In this document: positions 33,387 through 41,955 of the stretch, piece by piece
Layout of the letters: each line of letters starts with the position of its first letter
Position numbering within the stretch: position 1 is the stretch's first letter
From: JBBQZU01 sp038207425
GTDB taxonomy: Bacteria; Bacteroidota; Bacteroidia; Flavobacteriales_D; Cryomorphaceae
Direction of reading: 5' to 3'
NCBI GenBank assembly: GCA_038207425.1
Contig: JBBQZU010000007.1
Coordinates: forward strand, 75,190 to 139,189
Length of the DNA: 64,000 nucleotides
Position numbers and translations under genes: made by a program
Notes under the pieces: generated by a model
What the model was told of the DNA's origin: nothing
The model's database searches: none
Seen by the model: only the letters and a program-made list of their open reading frames with translations

Positions 33387-33692
33387 TTACCTGATATTTA
33401 TTCCCGCTGCTACTAAGTCCATATGCTCAGTATGTCTTTTAAGATATGCTACCATAAATGGGCAGAGTGGAACGAGTTTGAGTTTATTGTTACGGATATA
33501 TTCAAGTACATGCAGCGCCAGCTTGCCGCCCACGCCCTTGCCCCGAAGTGCTGCATCAACTTCCGTATGGGTTACAAATATTTTGCCTTCCCTATTCGCT
33601 TTATATGCCATAATGGCCTTTCCTTCAGGTAGTATGGCGTAGAAGTTTTGTGTTTCGGGATCATGTTCAAATCGGATTTCAGTAAGATTCAT
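33387..33692 (-). CDS. Small GNAT-type N-acetyltransferase (YjdJ-like)
   Basis: The 101-residue protein is a short GNAT-like domain. It shows the strand MAYKANREGKIFVTHTEV, the acetyl-CoA loop LRGKGVGGKLALHVLEYIR and then VPLCPFMVAYLKRH. This is the YjdJ/GTL3B-type family (COG2388). The substrate is not known. It lies six bases after the broken nitroreductase and is the last gene of the pirin operon. Confidence 0.88.
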   Translation of the reverse strand: MNLTEIRFEHDPETQNFYAILPEGKAIMAYKANREGKIFVTHTEVDAALRGKGVGGKLALHVLEYIRNNKLKLVPLCPFMVAYLKRHTEHMDLVAAGINIR

Positions 33693-33698
33693 GGACTC

Positions 33699-34367
33699 TC
33701 AGGTTATTGTAATAAGTAGTTCACTCAATGGTTTTCGCACCTTGGGCTGCAATGCTGCATTATCATCATCACTTCTATAACCCAAAGTTACTACTGCAAG
33801 TGCTTTTAATTTGTATTCTCCAAGTCCCAATATGCGGTTATACTCATCCTTTTTTATTCCTTCCATTGGGCAAGCGTCTACGCCCAAGGCTGCGGCCGAT
33901 GTGAGTAGCTGCCCAATAGCAATATAGGCTTGTCGTGCATTCCATTCAAATAAAGCTTCGGGGGTAAAACTCTCAATGTATCGCCTAGTTGAAGCAATCC
34001 TTTTTTCAACTGCTTCGTCAGTGTGGCCTTTTAACTTGCCTCCCAAACTCACAAACCTCTATATATCTGCATCACTGATTTCTGTTTTGGCAGCAAATAC
34101 AATGAGTTCTGAAGCATCTGTAATTTGTGGCTGATCTGATGACACGGCTCTTAAAGCATCACGTAAGTCAGTATTTGCAACTCTTACAAATGCATATGGC
34201 TGCAAGCCCATTGATGAAGGGCTAAGACGTATTGCTTCCAACAATGAATTCACTGTCTCATCACTTAATTTCAGATCAGGATTAAACTTTTTGGTGGCGT
34301 ATCTCCATTCGGGTATGCGGAGTAATTCACTTTCTGTGATCAAGGTATTATTGATGGTTGATTTCAT
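33699..34367 (-). pseudogene. NfsB-like nitroreductase gene with an in-frame stop
   Basis: The frame starts at ATG 34367 and encodes the FMN-binding nitroreductase start RIPEWRYATKKFNPDLKLSD, then AIRLSPSSMGLQPYAFVRV and ITDASELIVFAAKTEISDAD. A TAG at 34059-34061 interrupts it. The same frame then continues with the second half, including ARQAYIAIGQLLTSAAALG, CPMEGIKKDEYNRILGL and VTLGYRSDDD, and ends at 33699. The total of 222 codons is full length. The stop replaces a residue after DADI, where homologs have a charged residue. It overlaps the pirin gene by ATGA. Confidence 0.8.
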
Positions 34368-35233
34368 ATTTCTTCAATTAAGATTCCCATTTTATGTGCG
34401 TTGAAGTCGCGCAATGCTTCCATAATTTCTGTTTGGGTATTCATTACAAATGGCCCATAATGTGCCATGGGTTCATCAATCGGTTCGCCCGCCAAGAGTA
34501 CCATATGTGTTTCTTCATTTGCCGTAAAGGTAAAGCCCTCGCCGTCATTATTAAATTGAAGCAACTGAAAGGTTTCTGCGATGCCATAACCTGCCAGCTT
34601 ACCGTTTCCTTTCGTGATGTAGACGGCCGCATTATATTTTTCAATTAAAGGAAACTGTACTATGGAGCCCGGTTTCAAATAGAGCGATGCAAATATCAAT
34701 GGACTCGATGGTTTCACAGGGCCTGCGCTTTCGCCAAAAGTGCCTGCAATAAGGTGCATTTCTGCGCCCGGAGCAAGTTGAATTTTTGCGAGTTCATTCT
34801 TAGGTAAAGCCTTGTACCAGGGGGCATCCATTTTATTTATAGCAGGCAGATTTATCCACAGTTGTATCACCGCTACCAAGCCGCCTTTTTCAACCAATGC
34901 TGCTGATGGGCGTTCGCTATGAATAATGCCCTTTCCGGCGTGAATCCACTGCACGCCCCCAGACCCAACGATACTGCTATTGCCCAATGAATCGCGGTGG
35001 TGCACTTCTCCGTCAAGTACAAGGGTTACCGGTGCAAAACCTCTGTGAGGGTGCGGTGGCACTCCAGCTTGCAATGGTCTGCTCCCGGCCATTGTTGGAA
35101 TCCCACCGTGGTGAAGGAGGAGAAAAGGACTAATCTGTTCTACCTGACGCGTAGGCAAAGCCTGTCTTACCGGAAGTCCACACATATCGATCATTTCAGC
35201 AGCAAGTGTATTCTTTACAGTTCGGTTTTTCAT
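34364..35233 (-). CDS. Pirin family protein
   Basis: The 289-residue protein has the two-cupin pirin fold. The metal site is visible as His61 and His63 in PPHPHRGF and a later His-Glu pair in IHSERP. The second domain includes FGESAGPVKPSSPL. Bacterial pirins can act as quercetin dioxygenases or as redox-sensing partners. This one lies in an operon with a second pirin, a nitroreductase remnant and a GNAT enzyme. Confidence 0.9.
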   Translation of the reverse strand: MKNRTVKNTLAAEMIDMCGLPVRQALPTRQVEQISPFLLLHHGGIPTMAGSRPLQAGVPPHPHRGFAPVTLVLDGEVHHRDSLGNSSIVGSGGVQWIHAGKGIIHSERPSAALVEKGGLVAVIQLWINLPAINKMDAPWYKALPKNELAKIQLAPGAEMHLIAGTFGESAGPVKPSSPLIFASLYLKPGSIVQFPLIEKYNAAVYITKGNGKLAGYGIAETFQLLQFNNDGEGFTFTANEETHMVLLAGEPIDEPMAHYGPFVMNTQTEIMEALRDFNAHKMGILIEEI

Positions 35234-35237
35234 TTTT

Positions 35238-35954
35238 TTATATTGTCATTGGCACTTCCATGAAGAGTATTTCTGCATGTTTCGTGGCGGATATTTCTAA
35301 GGTATTTACAGCGGCTATTCCCATTCCGTCTCGGCGCTTCAGGCTTTCGCCAGCGGCACATATTTCGCCGTCGAGTATGAATATATACAATCCGTTGCCC
35401 GGTTTATTCATGGTGTATGTAAGGCCAAAGCCTTCATCAAGACTGAGCAATGAAAAGTAGGCATCTTGCACAATTTTTACAGAATCTGATACATCGTCAA
35501 TCGGCGATACGATACGCTGCAATTTATTTTTGCGCCCTTCCGTATCAAAGGTCTTTTGATCATAGCGTGGAGCGATATTCCTCACTTTCGGGAAAATCCA
35601 TATTTGGAGAAATCTCACCGGTTTATCTGAATTGTGGTTGTATTCACTGTGAAATACTCCTGTTCCGGCCGACATAGCCTGCACATCGTTGGTTCTAATA
35701 ACGCTTGCATTACCTATACTATCCTTATGTTCTAGTTCGCCTTCGAGCGGTATGCTTATAATTTCCATATTGTCATGGGGGTGTCGACCGAAACCCTGAC
35801 CTGCCGATACTTCATCGTCGTTGAGCACCCTGAGCACACCAAAATGTGTTCGTTCAGGGTTGCTATAGTTTGCAAAACTGAAGGTATGAGATGAGTTTAA
35901 CCATCCGTGGTTTGCATGGCCGCGTGTGTTGGCTCTGTGAATTACTTTGTTCAT
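35238..35954 (-). CDS. Pirin family protein, YhhW-like
   Basis: The 238-residue protein starts with RANTRGHANHGWLNSSHTFS, typical of the YhhW type. The metal ligands are His58 and His60 in FGRHPHDNMEI and His102 and Glu104 in VFHSEYN. YhhW of E. coli breaks down quercetin in vitro. It is the first gene of the operon, four bases upstream of the second pirin gene, and follows a promoter with a perfect palindrome at 36033-36044. Confidence 0.9.
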   Translation of the reverse strand: MNKVIHRANTRGHANHGWLNSSHTFSFANYSNPERTHFGVLRVLNDDEVSAGQGFGRHPHDNMEIISIPLEGELEHKDSIGNASVIRTNDVQAMSAGTGVFHSEYNHNSDKPVRFLQIWIFPKVRNIAPRYDQKTFDTEGRKNKLQRIVSPIDDVSDSVKIVQDAYFSLLSLDEGFGLTYTMNKPGNGLYIFILDGEICAAGESLKRRDGMGIAAVNTLEISATKHAEILFMEVPMTI

Positions 35955-36021
35955 GGTTTGATTTTTTTTTTCGGGGTATGCTATAAGTTTGTTTGGGCTT
36001 TATTTGTTTCAATTTTTAACG

Positions 36022-36063
36022 ATGCAAAATTAATGTACGTACATGCATTACACCATGCAAAAA
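36022..36063. promoter_or_regulatory. Operator and promoter of the pirin operon
   Basis: The 12-bp palindrome ATGTACGTACAT lies at 36033-36044. It touches TAATTTTG, an exact -7 element on the minus strand (36032-36025), whose start would be near 36018. Direct repeats ATGCAAAA (36022-36029 and 36055-36062) flank it 33 bases apart, about three helix turns. TTTG at 36061-36058 (minus strand) is a possible -33 at 25 bases, too far for a strong promoter. A regulator bound at the palindrome would block or bend the promoter; the AraC gene just upstream is the obvious candidate. Confidence 0.5.
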
Positions 36064-36084
36064 GTCCAACAAATGATGCGAAAA

Positions 36085-36972
36085 TCAAGCACGACTTGAA
36101 AAGGATTTCCGGAAATCATTTGCTGAAACACCGGTATGTTTCTTCGAAAAATGGCTCAAATGGGCGGGTTCTTTAAAACCCAGATTATAGGCTATTTTCT
36201 TCTGGTTCAGCTCGGTGAAAGCCAGCAGCCTTTTACTTTCGGTTAATAATTGTGCAGTTAAATAGTCCTTGGCGGCGGTACCTGTTGCGCTCTTCACTAC
36301 CTCATTGAGATAGCCGGAGCTAACCCCAATAAGTTCGGCGTACTCCCCTACCTTATGCAGAGATTTTATGTGTTCTGTCACACTTTCGCGAAAAGCTTGC
36401 ATAATTGCTACCTGGCCTCCGCTTACATTGTCACACTCCGGCATTACAGGCACGCAATGGGTTTGGCACGAAAGCAAAACCAGCTTGAGCAAAGTACCGA
36501 TCAGTTCGTATTTATTGGCCGATGTGCTCAGTTGTATCCTGTACATTTCTCCTAAATACAATTCCAACGCCCTGCCCAGCTCTTCGTTTACGCTCAAGGC
36601 CGCATGGTTGGTACACGAACGATTCAGGAAGAGTCGATTTATATCACCAGGTGCAATGCCATTAAAATCCATAAACGATTTGGTAAATGATACCACCCAA
36701 CCTTTCGGATTTTCTGATGACATTAAATGGTGCACCTGTCCGGGCAAAATGATATAAAGTTGATTACCCGCCAATTCATACCATTCAAAATCAATCATAT
36801 GTTTACCCTTCCCTTCTATACACCAAATTATGGTAAAGTAATCGTGTCTGTGAGGCATATCGGATGCAACACTTCTCGAAAGTTGAATCTCCTCCATACG
36901 CCGCACTATTACGGAAGTAAAGTCGTCGCCGGAATTGATTTGCAACCTTGGTATATTCTGGAGTTTTCTCAT
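36085..36972 (-). CDS. AraC-family regulator with N-terminal cupin
   Basis: The 295-residue protein has a cupin-like sensor (about 20-110, with MPHRHDYFTIIWCIEGKG and LYIILPGQVHHL) and a C-terminal AraC DNA-binding domain (about 190-290). The latter includes VGEYAELIGVSSGYLNEVVK, KKIAYNLGFKEPAHLSHFSK and GVSANDFRK. It lies upstream of the pirin operon on the same strand, 130 bases away, and probably controls it. The start at ATG 36972 gives a complete sensor domain. The gap 36973-37147 to the divergent gene holds no other supported feature. Confidence 0.88.
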   Translation of the reverse strand: MRKLQNIPRLQINSGDDFTSVIVRRMEEIQLSRSVASDMPHRHDYFTIIWCIEGKGKHMIDFEWYELAGNQLYIILPGQVHHLMSSENPKGWVVSFTKSFMDFNGIAPGDINRLFLNRSCTNHAALSVNEELGRALELYLGEMYRIQLSTSANKYELIGTLLKLVLLSCQTHCVPVMPECDNVSGGQVAIMQAFRESVTEHIKSLHKVGEYAELIGVSSGYLNEVVKSATGTAAKDYLTAQLLTESKRLLAFTELNQKKIAYNLGFKEPAHLSHFSKKHTGVSANDFRKSFSSRA

Positions 36973-37147
36973 AATCTGCAGTCATACAAAGATGGCATGA
37001 AAACGGGCTTCGTTCAAAGTTGAAAAAATTCTCTATTATCAACCTAGTTATTGTGAACAAGTATGAATATTTGGCGTATCAACGGTATTGATAGAAGGTA
37101 CCTTTACCCTAGGTTTCGCTACATTGCCCGCACAAAACTCCTAAACT

Positions 37148-37753
37148 ATGACAAGGCGCATACTATTTTTTTCTATTTTGCTTTTCAGCACAATCATGCT
37201 TTCGGCCCAAACCGACGATGATGACAAAAGCCTCAACGGCCAGTATGAGCTGATGAAAAAACAATCTAATAACTATCAGGTTTACAAGGTAGTGAAGGAA
37301 ACTTCTCTGGATCAGTTTTGGAAAATAACGCGTGATACCATTCAGAAAGAACGCGGCGATATTAAGAATCTCAAAAGCGATGTTGCCGGGCTACAGAGCA
37401 AAGTGGATGAGCTCACTGCAAATGTTGCGCAGCGAGATGCCGCACTCGCGGAACAAGCACATATGATAGACAATATGGATATTATGGGGATCAGCCTCAC
37501 CAAGGGTGCCTATAAAACCGTATCCTGGGTTCTTGTTTTGGCTCTTGCCCTTGCCGCATTGGTGCTTTTTATAAAATTCAGCAGTGCCAACAGGATTACC
37601 TTACAATCAAAAAGAGACTTCCAGATACTCCATGAAGAGTTTGAAACACTCAGACATAAAACCCGTGAGAACGAATCAAAACTCAAACGAGATATGCAAA
37701 CAGAAATCAACAAATTTGAAGAACTAAAAGAGAAGCTTGGCAAGAAAGGATAA
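37148..37753 (+). CDS. Exported coiled-coil membrane protein
   Basis: The 201-residue protein has a signal peptide (ending LSAQ, residue 21), then an acidic start. A coiled coil follows (about 65-105, KNLKSDVAGLQSKVDELTAN), then one membrane helix (about 120-145, WVLVLALALAALVLFIKF) and a second charged helix to the C-terminus. The pattern is common in Bacteroidota proteins that databases often call tRNA (guanine-N1)-methyltransferase by mistake; nothing of that enzyme is seen here. It likely spans the inner membrane with helices on both sides. Function unknown. Confidence 0.75.
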   Translation: MTRRILFFSILLFSTIMLSAQTDDDDKSLNGQYELMKKQSNNYQVYKVVKETSLDQFWKITRDTIQKERGDIKNLKSDVAGLQSKVDELTANVAQRDAALAEQAHMIDNMDIMGISLTKGAYKTVSWVLVLALALAALVLFIKFSSANRITLQSKRDFQILHEEFETLRHKTRENESKLKRDMQTEINKFEELKEKLGKKG

Positions 37754-37869
37754 CTTACTTGCATAGGATTCTACAATTATGGCGTTCTGTTTGCTTTTTA
37801 ATTCTGGTATTCATATTTTTGAAGTGCGTAAGGATAAAAATCTCAAAAAACGCATGTTTCATAGCACTA

Positions 37870-37895
37870 CAAGCCCCGGCCAAAACCGGGGCTTG
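37870..37895 (+). terminator. Strong hairpin between genes
   Basis: CAAGCCCCGG (37870-37879) pairs perfectly with CCGGGGCTTG (37886-37895) around CCAAAA. No T run follows directly. Its place 115 bases after the membrane-protein gene and before a promoter makes termination likely. Confidence 0.6.
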
Positions 37896-37924
37896 CGGTT
37901 TCCGATAGTCTCATTTTCTCACAG

Positions 37925-37957
37925 TTTGTAATCGGCCCGCTTTTTGTCTTACTTCGG
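37925..37957 (+). promoter_or_regulatory. Promoter of the SIMPL gene
   Basis: TTTG (37925-37928), a 21-base spacer and TACTTCGG (37950-37957) follow the Bacteroidota pattern. The ATG at 37977 is 20 bases after it, so in-frame codons at 37944 are unlikely to be the start. Confidence 0.6.
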
Positions 37958-37976
37958 CGTACCAAAAAAACGAGTT

Positions 37977-38693
37977 ATGAAATTCCCCATCACGTTACCT
38001 GTCATTGTCCTTGCTGCAATTTCGCAGATTGCCAATGCACAAAATTACCCCAGTATTCTCAAAGTTCAGGGCGAACACCGTGTATATGCCGTACCTGAAA
38101 TACTGGAAGTCAACATACCACTGCAGGTCAAAGACGTTTCATACGAAGCCTGCTCTTCACAGCTTGTAAGAACTTACAACGATCTAAGTAATGCGCTTGT
38201 AAAAGCAGGAATAGAAAAAGATCAAATAAAATCATCCGGATTGAATATTCAGGAATTCTATAACTACAATGAGCGCGAGCGCAAACTGGAAGGCTATACC
38301 GGAAGTATTCAGATTTATATCAAAATGCCACATGATGATGCCAAATTGCAGAACATCATGCGCACCTTGCGCGATGACCGATTTAAATTCGGATATAATC
38401 TTGGCTTTAGCCTTTCTGAAAAGCAAAAAGAAACGCTGGAAGCAGATGCCATAAAAAGCGCTGTTGCCGATGCACGCGCCAAAGCCGACGCAATGGCCGA
38501 AGCCCTCGGTATGAAACTCATTGCCGTTCAGGAAATAAATTACGGCTATACCGAAGGCAGACAAGACTTCCTTACCAGAGATAAAATGGCAATGGCAACT
38601 CGTGAGATGAGCGACACGGGCGATTTGCAATTAAACCCACAACTTCAGGAAGTGTACCGCAATGTGGGCGTAATTTGGCATATAGCCAAATAA
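37977..38693 (+). CDS. SIMPL domain-containing exported protein
   Basis: The 238-residue protein has a signal peptide (about 1-20, ending ANAQ) and one SIMPL/DUF541 domain. The start YPSILKVQGEHRVYAVPEI, the middle SSGLNIQEFYNYNERERKLEGY and ADARAKADAMAEALGMKL are typical. Family members sit in the periplasm or outer membrane and are linked to stress; their activity is not known. Confidence 0.88.
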   Translation: MKFPITLPVIVLAAISQIANAQNYPSILKVQGEHRVYAVPEILEVNIPLQVKDVSYEACSSQLVRTYNDLSNALVKAGIEKDQIKSSGLNIQEFYNYNERERKLEGYTGSIQIYIKMPHDDAKLQNIMRTLRDDRFKFGYNLGFSLSEKQKETLEADAIKSAVADARAKADAMAEALGMKLIAVQEINYGYTEGRQDFLTRDKMAMATREMSDTGDLQLNPQLQEVYRNVGVIWHIAK

Positions 38694-38732
38694 GGTGTGC
38701 AGTCATAATGCCTCAGTCTATTAATAACCGGC

Positions 38733-38740
38733 TACATTTG
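38733..38740 (+). promoter_or_regulatory. -7 promoter element
   Basis: TACATTTG is an exact match 26 bases before the enoyl-CoA hydratase gene. A -33 element is not clear. Confidence 0.45.
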
Positions 38741-38766
38741 TAACCTTCACGTAAATAAATTTTAGC

Positions 38767-39549
38767 ATGAGCTCAGCAATCACCGAAGCAGGTAGTGTAA
38801 ATGTCGCAATTGCACACGGCATAGCCACCATTTCATTTTACCATCCTATGAGCAATTCCCTTCCGGGGAAATTGCTGCGCAAGCTGGCCGATAGCATTAC
38901 AGCCACAGCAAAAGATAAGGATGTAAGAGTGGTAATCTTAAAATCAGAGGGTGAAAAAGCATTTTGTGCAGGAGCAAGTTTTGATGAGCTTTCGCAAATA
39001 AATGACTTGGAAACCGGCCTTGAGTTTTTCTCTGGATTTGCGCTTGTAATCAATGCACTTCGCAAAATACCACAACTGGTTATAGGCAGAGTGCACGGCA
39101 AAGCAGTAGGTGGTGGCGTAGGTGTAGCTTGTGCTACTGATTATTGTATGGCCACTGCTGCAGCAGCGGTAAAATTGAGCGAGCTTGCTGTGGGCATAGG
39201 GCCTTTTGTAGTGGGACCTGCAGTAGAGCGAAAGATTGGAATTTCGGCCATGTCGCAGCTTGCTATAAATGCCACTGATTGGTACAGTGCCGAATGGGCG
39301 CTCCAAAAAGGCATGTATACCGACTTGTATGCCACAGCGGCTGAACTTGATGAAGCAGTTATGACCCTTGCAGGGCGACTCGCTGCAAGCAACCCTGAAG
39401 CTATGGCCGAATTGAAGAAAAGTTTCTGGGCAGGTACCGCACATTGGGATAACCTGCTTCAAGAACGAGCTGCCGTGAGCGGCCGGTTGGTGCTGAGCAA
39501 TTTCTCGAAAGAGTCAATCGCAAAATTCAAAGCAAGGAGCAGAAGTTAA
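38767..39549 (+). CDS. Enoyl-CoA hydratase/isomerase family protein
   Basis: The 260-residue crotonase-fold protein has FCAGASFDELSQI and VHGKAVGGGVGVACATDYCM, the oxyanion-hole loops. The usual catalytic Glu/Asp positions read KLSELAVGIGPFVVGPAVE, so one Glu is kept. Substrate cannot be told; a role in branched-chain or fatty acid CoA ester turnover is likely. It is separate from the paa operon and stands alone. Confidence 0.85.
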   Translation: MSSAITEAGSVNVAIAHGIATISFYHPMSNSLPGKLLRKLADSITATAKDKDVRVVILKSEGEKAFCAGASFDELSQINDLETGLEFFSGFALVINALRKIPQLVIGRVHGKAVGGGVGVACATDYCMATAAAAVKLSELAVGIGPFVVGPAVERKIGISAMSQLAINATDWYSAEWALQKGMYTDLYATAAELDEAVMTLAGRLAASNPEAMAELKKSFWAGTAHWDNLLQERAAVSGRLVLSNFSKESIAKFKARSRS

Positions 39550-39641
39550 GCGGATTTCAGCGACTCTAAGAGTACTTTCATCGAAGCCATTGAACTTTGT
39601 AAAATAGCTTCCGTAGTAGAGCCACACACTTATACCCCGAA

Positions 39642-41843
39642 GTGGCCAATATTATATCAAAAATTACATTCAAAATATTCCTGCTGCTCATAGCGGGAAT
39701 GATTAGCATTTCAGGATACTTCATTATATTTCAATATTTTGAATCGGTGAAACACACTGAACAATCTGAACTACTTCGTGTGCAGGGAATTGTTCAAACC
39801 TTTGCACTTCAGATTGATACTGACTTTCTCAAACCAGAATTTGCTCAAGGGTATAAACTATCCGCTACAGAAGAATATCATAATATAAGAAATGGATTGA
39901 GTGGCTACTTACACAATGTAAACAGAATCAACGATCTGAATCAGGGCCTGGGACTCATCCTTATTAGCACCCGCGATGGGCAGGCAGAAATTATCACCCA
40001 TAAAGGCACAGTATATTATGATCAGGCAAATAAAGTACTGAGGAGAATAATTGACGAAAAGCCATCGAACGGGTTCGCAGCATCACGTAAAGATTTTGAA
40101 AACAATCAAATACTCTATGCCTATCCTGTAGCATTGCCTTTCAGCCAGGCATACAGCGGCTATATATTCGCACTTGAAGATATTGATGATAAGATCACTT
40201 CAGCGCGCAAACAGTTTTTTAAACACGTTGCCGTGGCCCTGCTTGCGTTACTTGCACTCGCTTTGCTTGTAAGACGCTCGTTGCTGCGCATTCTGTCGCA
40301 TGAGGTACTATCAAAGAAAAAATTGCAGGAATATGCCCTGCTCACTGACACCAAGAACAAAGAACTGGAAGTGTTATCCTTCGTATTGAGCAAAAGCGAA
40401 AACCTGATATTGCTTACCGACGAAAGAGGAAAAATAGAATGGCTAAATGAAAGCTATACCCGAAAAAACAATTATTCAGAAACGGAGCTCAGTAGTTTTG
40501 TTGGCCGCGAACTTGCTGAAGTAAGTCATTACCCTAAGATCAAAGAAGTAATTGGCAAAGTGGTAAAGACCAAAAAGAAAGTGGTGTATGAAGCGAAAAG
40601 CTACGATGCCAGCGGAAATGAATTTTGGGCAAGCACCACTGTTACCCCAATACTCAATGCGAGAAATGAAGTGGAGCGCTTGCTATTCATGGATGCGGAT
40701 ATAACCCGCATGAAATTGGCTGAAGCTGAAATAAGTAAACTCGCAAATTTTACGGCTGAGAATGAAAACCCGCTTATACGAATTCAATACGACGGTAAGA
40801 TACTATTTGCAAACGATCCCGCCAAGCCTATACTGAAACATTGGAATGTCAACGTAGGTGGTTACGCCACCAAGAACCATTTACAACACACCGTTGATTC
40901 AGTGCGCAATTCAGGCAAGGAGAGTAAATTGAATATGGAATGCGAAAAGCGCATTTACTCTCTGAGATTCGCTCCTGCGAAGGAAAAAGATTATATAAAC
41001 GTCTATGGCGAGGATATTACCGAAATTAAAATTGCTGAAAAAGAATCGCTGGCAAGGGTTTCAAAGCTCGAAGAATACAACCTGAATATTACTGATTCAA
41101 TAAATTATGCACGTCGCATACAGCAAGCCATCATTCCGGGCGAAGACCACCTGAGAAGGTATTTCAAAGACTCATTTGTGCTGTCGAAACCCAAGGATAT
41201 AGTAAGCGGAGATTTCTTTTGGATATATGAACTTATGCCCTCAAAAACCTACCTGCTTGCGCTTGCTGATTGCACCGGACATGGTGTACCGGGCGCCATG
41301 ATGTCTATAATTGGGCATGGCCTACTGAATGAAATTGTAGAAGCACAAAAGGCGAAGGAACCTGCAAGAATTCTTGAGAAATTAAATGTTGAAGTTATCA
41401 AATCGCTGCGTCAAAAAAGTCAGAATCAAAGTTGGGATGGCATGGATGTAAGCATTATTAAAATTGATCTCGAAAGCAGAAATATCACCTTTGCCGGAGC
41501 CTATCAGCCACTCTATTGGATGAATGGAAAGCTGAACGTTATGCGGGGCGATCGCCAGCCAATCGGTGGGCTGCACCACAATGTAGAGCGAAAATTTACC
41601 AATATTACATTTCAGGTAAATAGAGGTGACAGCGTATATCTTGTAAGCGACGGTTTCACTGACCAATTTGGAGGGCCGGACAATAAAAAATTCCTTTCCA
41701 GAAGGTTAAATGATCTTATAGAAACAAGCCACAGATACAGCATGCAGGCGCAGTCGCATCTCTACAATACTGCCTTCGAAGAATGGAAAGGAAACTGCGA
41801 GCAGATTGATGATGTTTCTATGATTGGTATTAAATTTTTGTGA
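39642..41843 (+). CDS. Membrane PAS-domain SpoIIE/RsbU-type phosphatase
   Basis: The 733-residue protein has a membrane helix (about 10-30), an extracytoplasmic sensor (to about 180), a second helix (about 185-205), a PAS domain (about 235-350, with ILLTDERGKIEWLNESYTRK) and a second PAS-like segment. A coiled linker with NITDSINYARRIQQAIIP leads to a PP2C-like SpoIIE domain (about 510-733). That domain keeps the metal residues in SGDFFW, LALADCTGHGVPGAMMS and LVSDGFTDQFGG. It should dephosphorylate a Ser/Thr protein such as an anti-sigma-factor antagonist, in response to an outside signal. Translation appears to start at GTG 39642. Confidence 0.88.
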   Translation: MANIISKITFKIFLLLIAGMISISGYFIIFQYFESVKHTEQSELLRVQGIVQTFALQIDTDFLKPEFAQGYKLSATEEYHNIRNGLSGYLHNVNRINDLNQGLGLILISTRDGQAEIITHKGTVYYDQANKVLRRIIDEKPSNGFAASRKDFENNQILYAYPVALPFSQAYSGYIFALEDIDDKITSARKQFFKHVAVALLALLALALLVRRSLLRILSHEVLSKKKLQEYALLTDTKNKELEVLSFVLSKSENLILLTDERGKIEWLNESYTRKNNYSETELSSFVGRELAEVSHYPKIKEVIGKVVKTKKKVVYEAKSYDASGNEFWASTTVTPILNARNEVERLLFMDADITRMKLAEAEISKLANFTAENENPLIRIQYDGKILFANDPAKPILKHWNVNVGGYATKNHLQHTVDSVRNSGKESKLNMECEKRIYSLRFAPAKEKDYINVYGEDITEIKIAEKESLARVSKLEEYNLNITDSINYARRIQQAIIPGEDHLRRYFKDSFVLSKPKDIVSGDFFWIYELMPSKTYLLALADCTGHGVPGAMMSIIGHGLLNEIVEAQKAKEPARILEKLNVEVIKSLRQKSQNQSWDGMDVSIIKIDLESRNITFAGAYQPLYWMNGKLNVMRGDRQPIGGLHHNVERKFTNITFQVNRGDSVYLVSDGFTDQFGGPDNKKFLSRRLNDLIETSHRYSMQAQSHLYNTAFEEWKGNCEQIDDVSMIGIKFL

Positions 41844-41955
41844 AGAAATACGAAACATTGGACTGGTATCAAACTATTCCTTAATTTACACTCCATAAAT
41901 AGAAAACAACAACCTGCTATCGATATTCTCGTTACCAGGCACATACACTACTCCA

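Noticed and set aside
4118..34367. Possible alternative genetic code or programmed recoding
   Set aside because: TGA, TAA and TAG all interrupt genes, and many intact genes in the window end normally with each of them; mutation or sequencing error is simpler.
39141..39462. Minus-strand frames opposite the enoyl-CoA hydratase gene
   Set aside because: Antisense shadows; the plus-strand crotonase motifs are clear.
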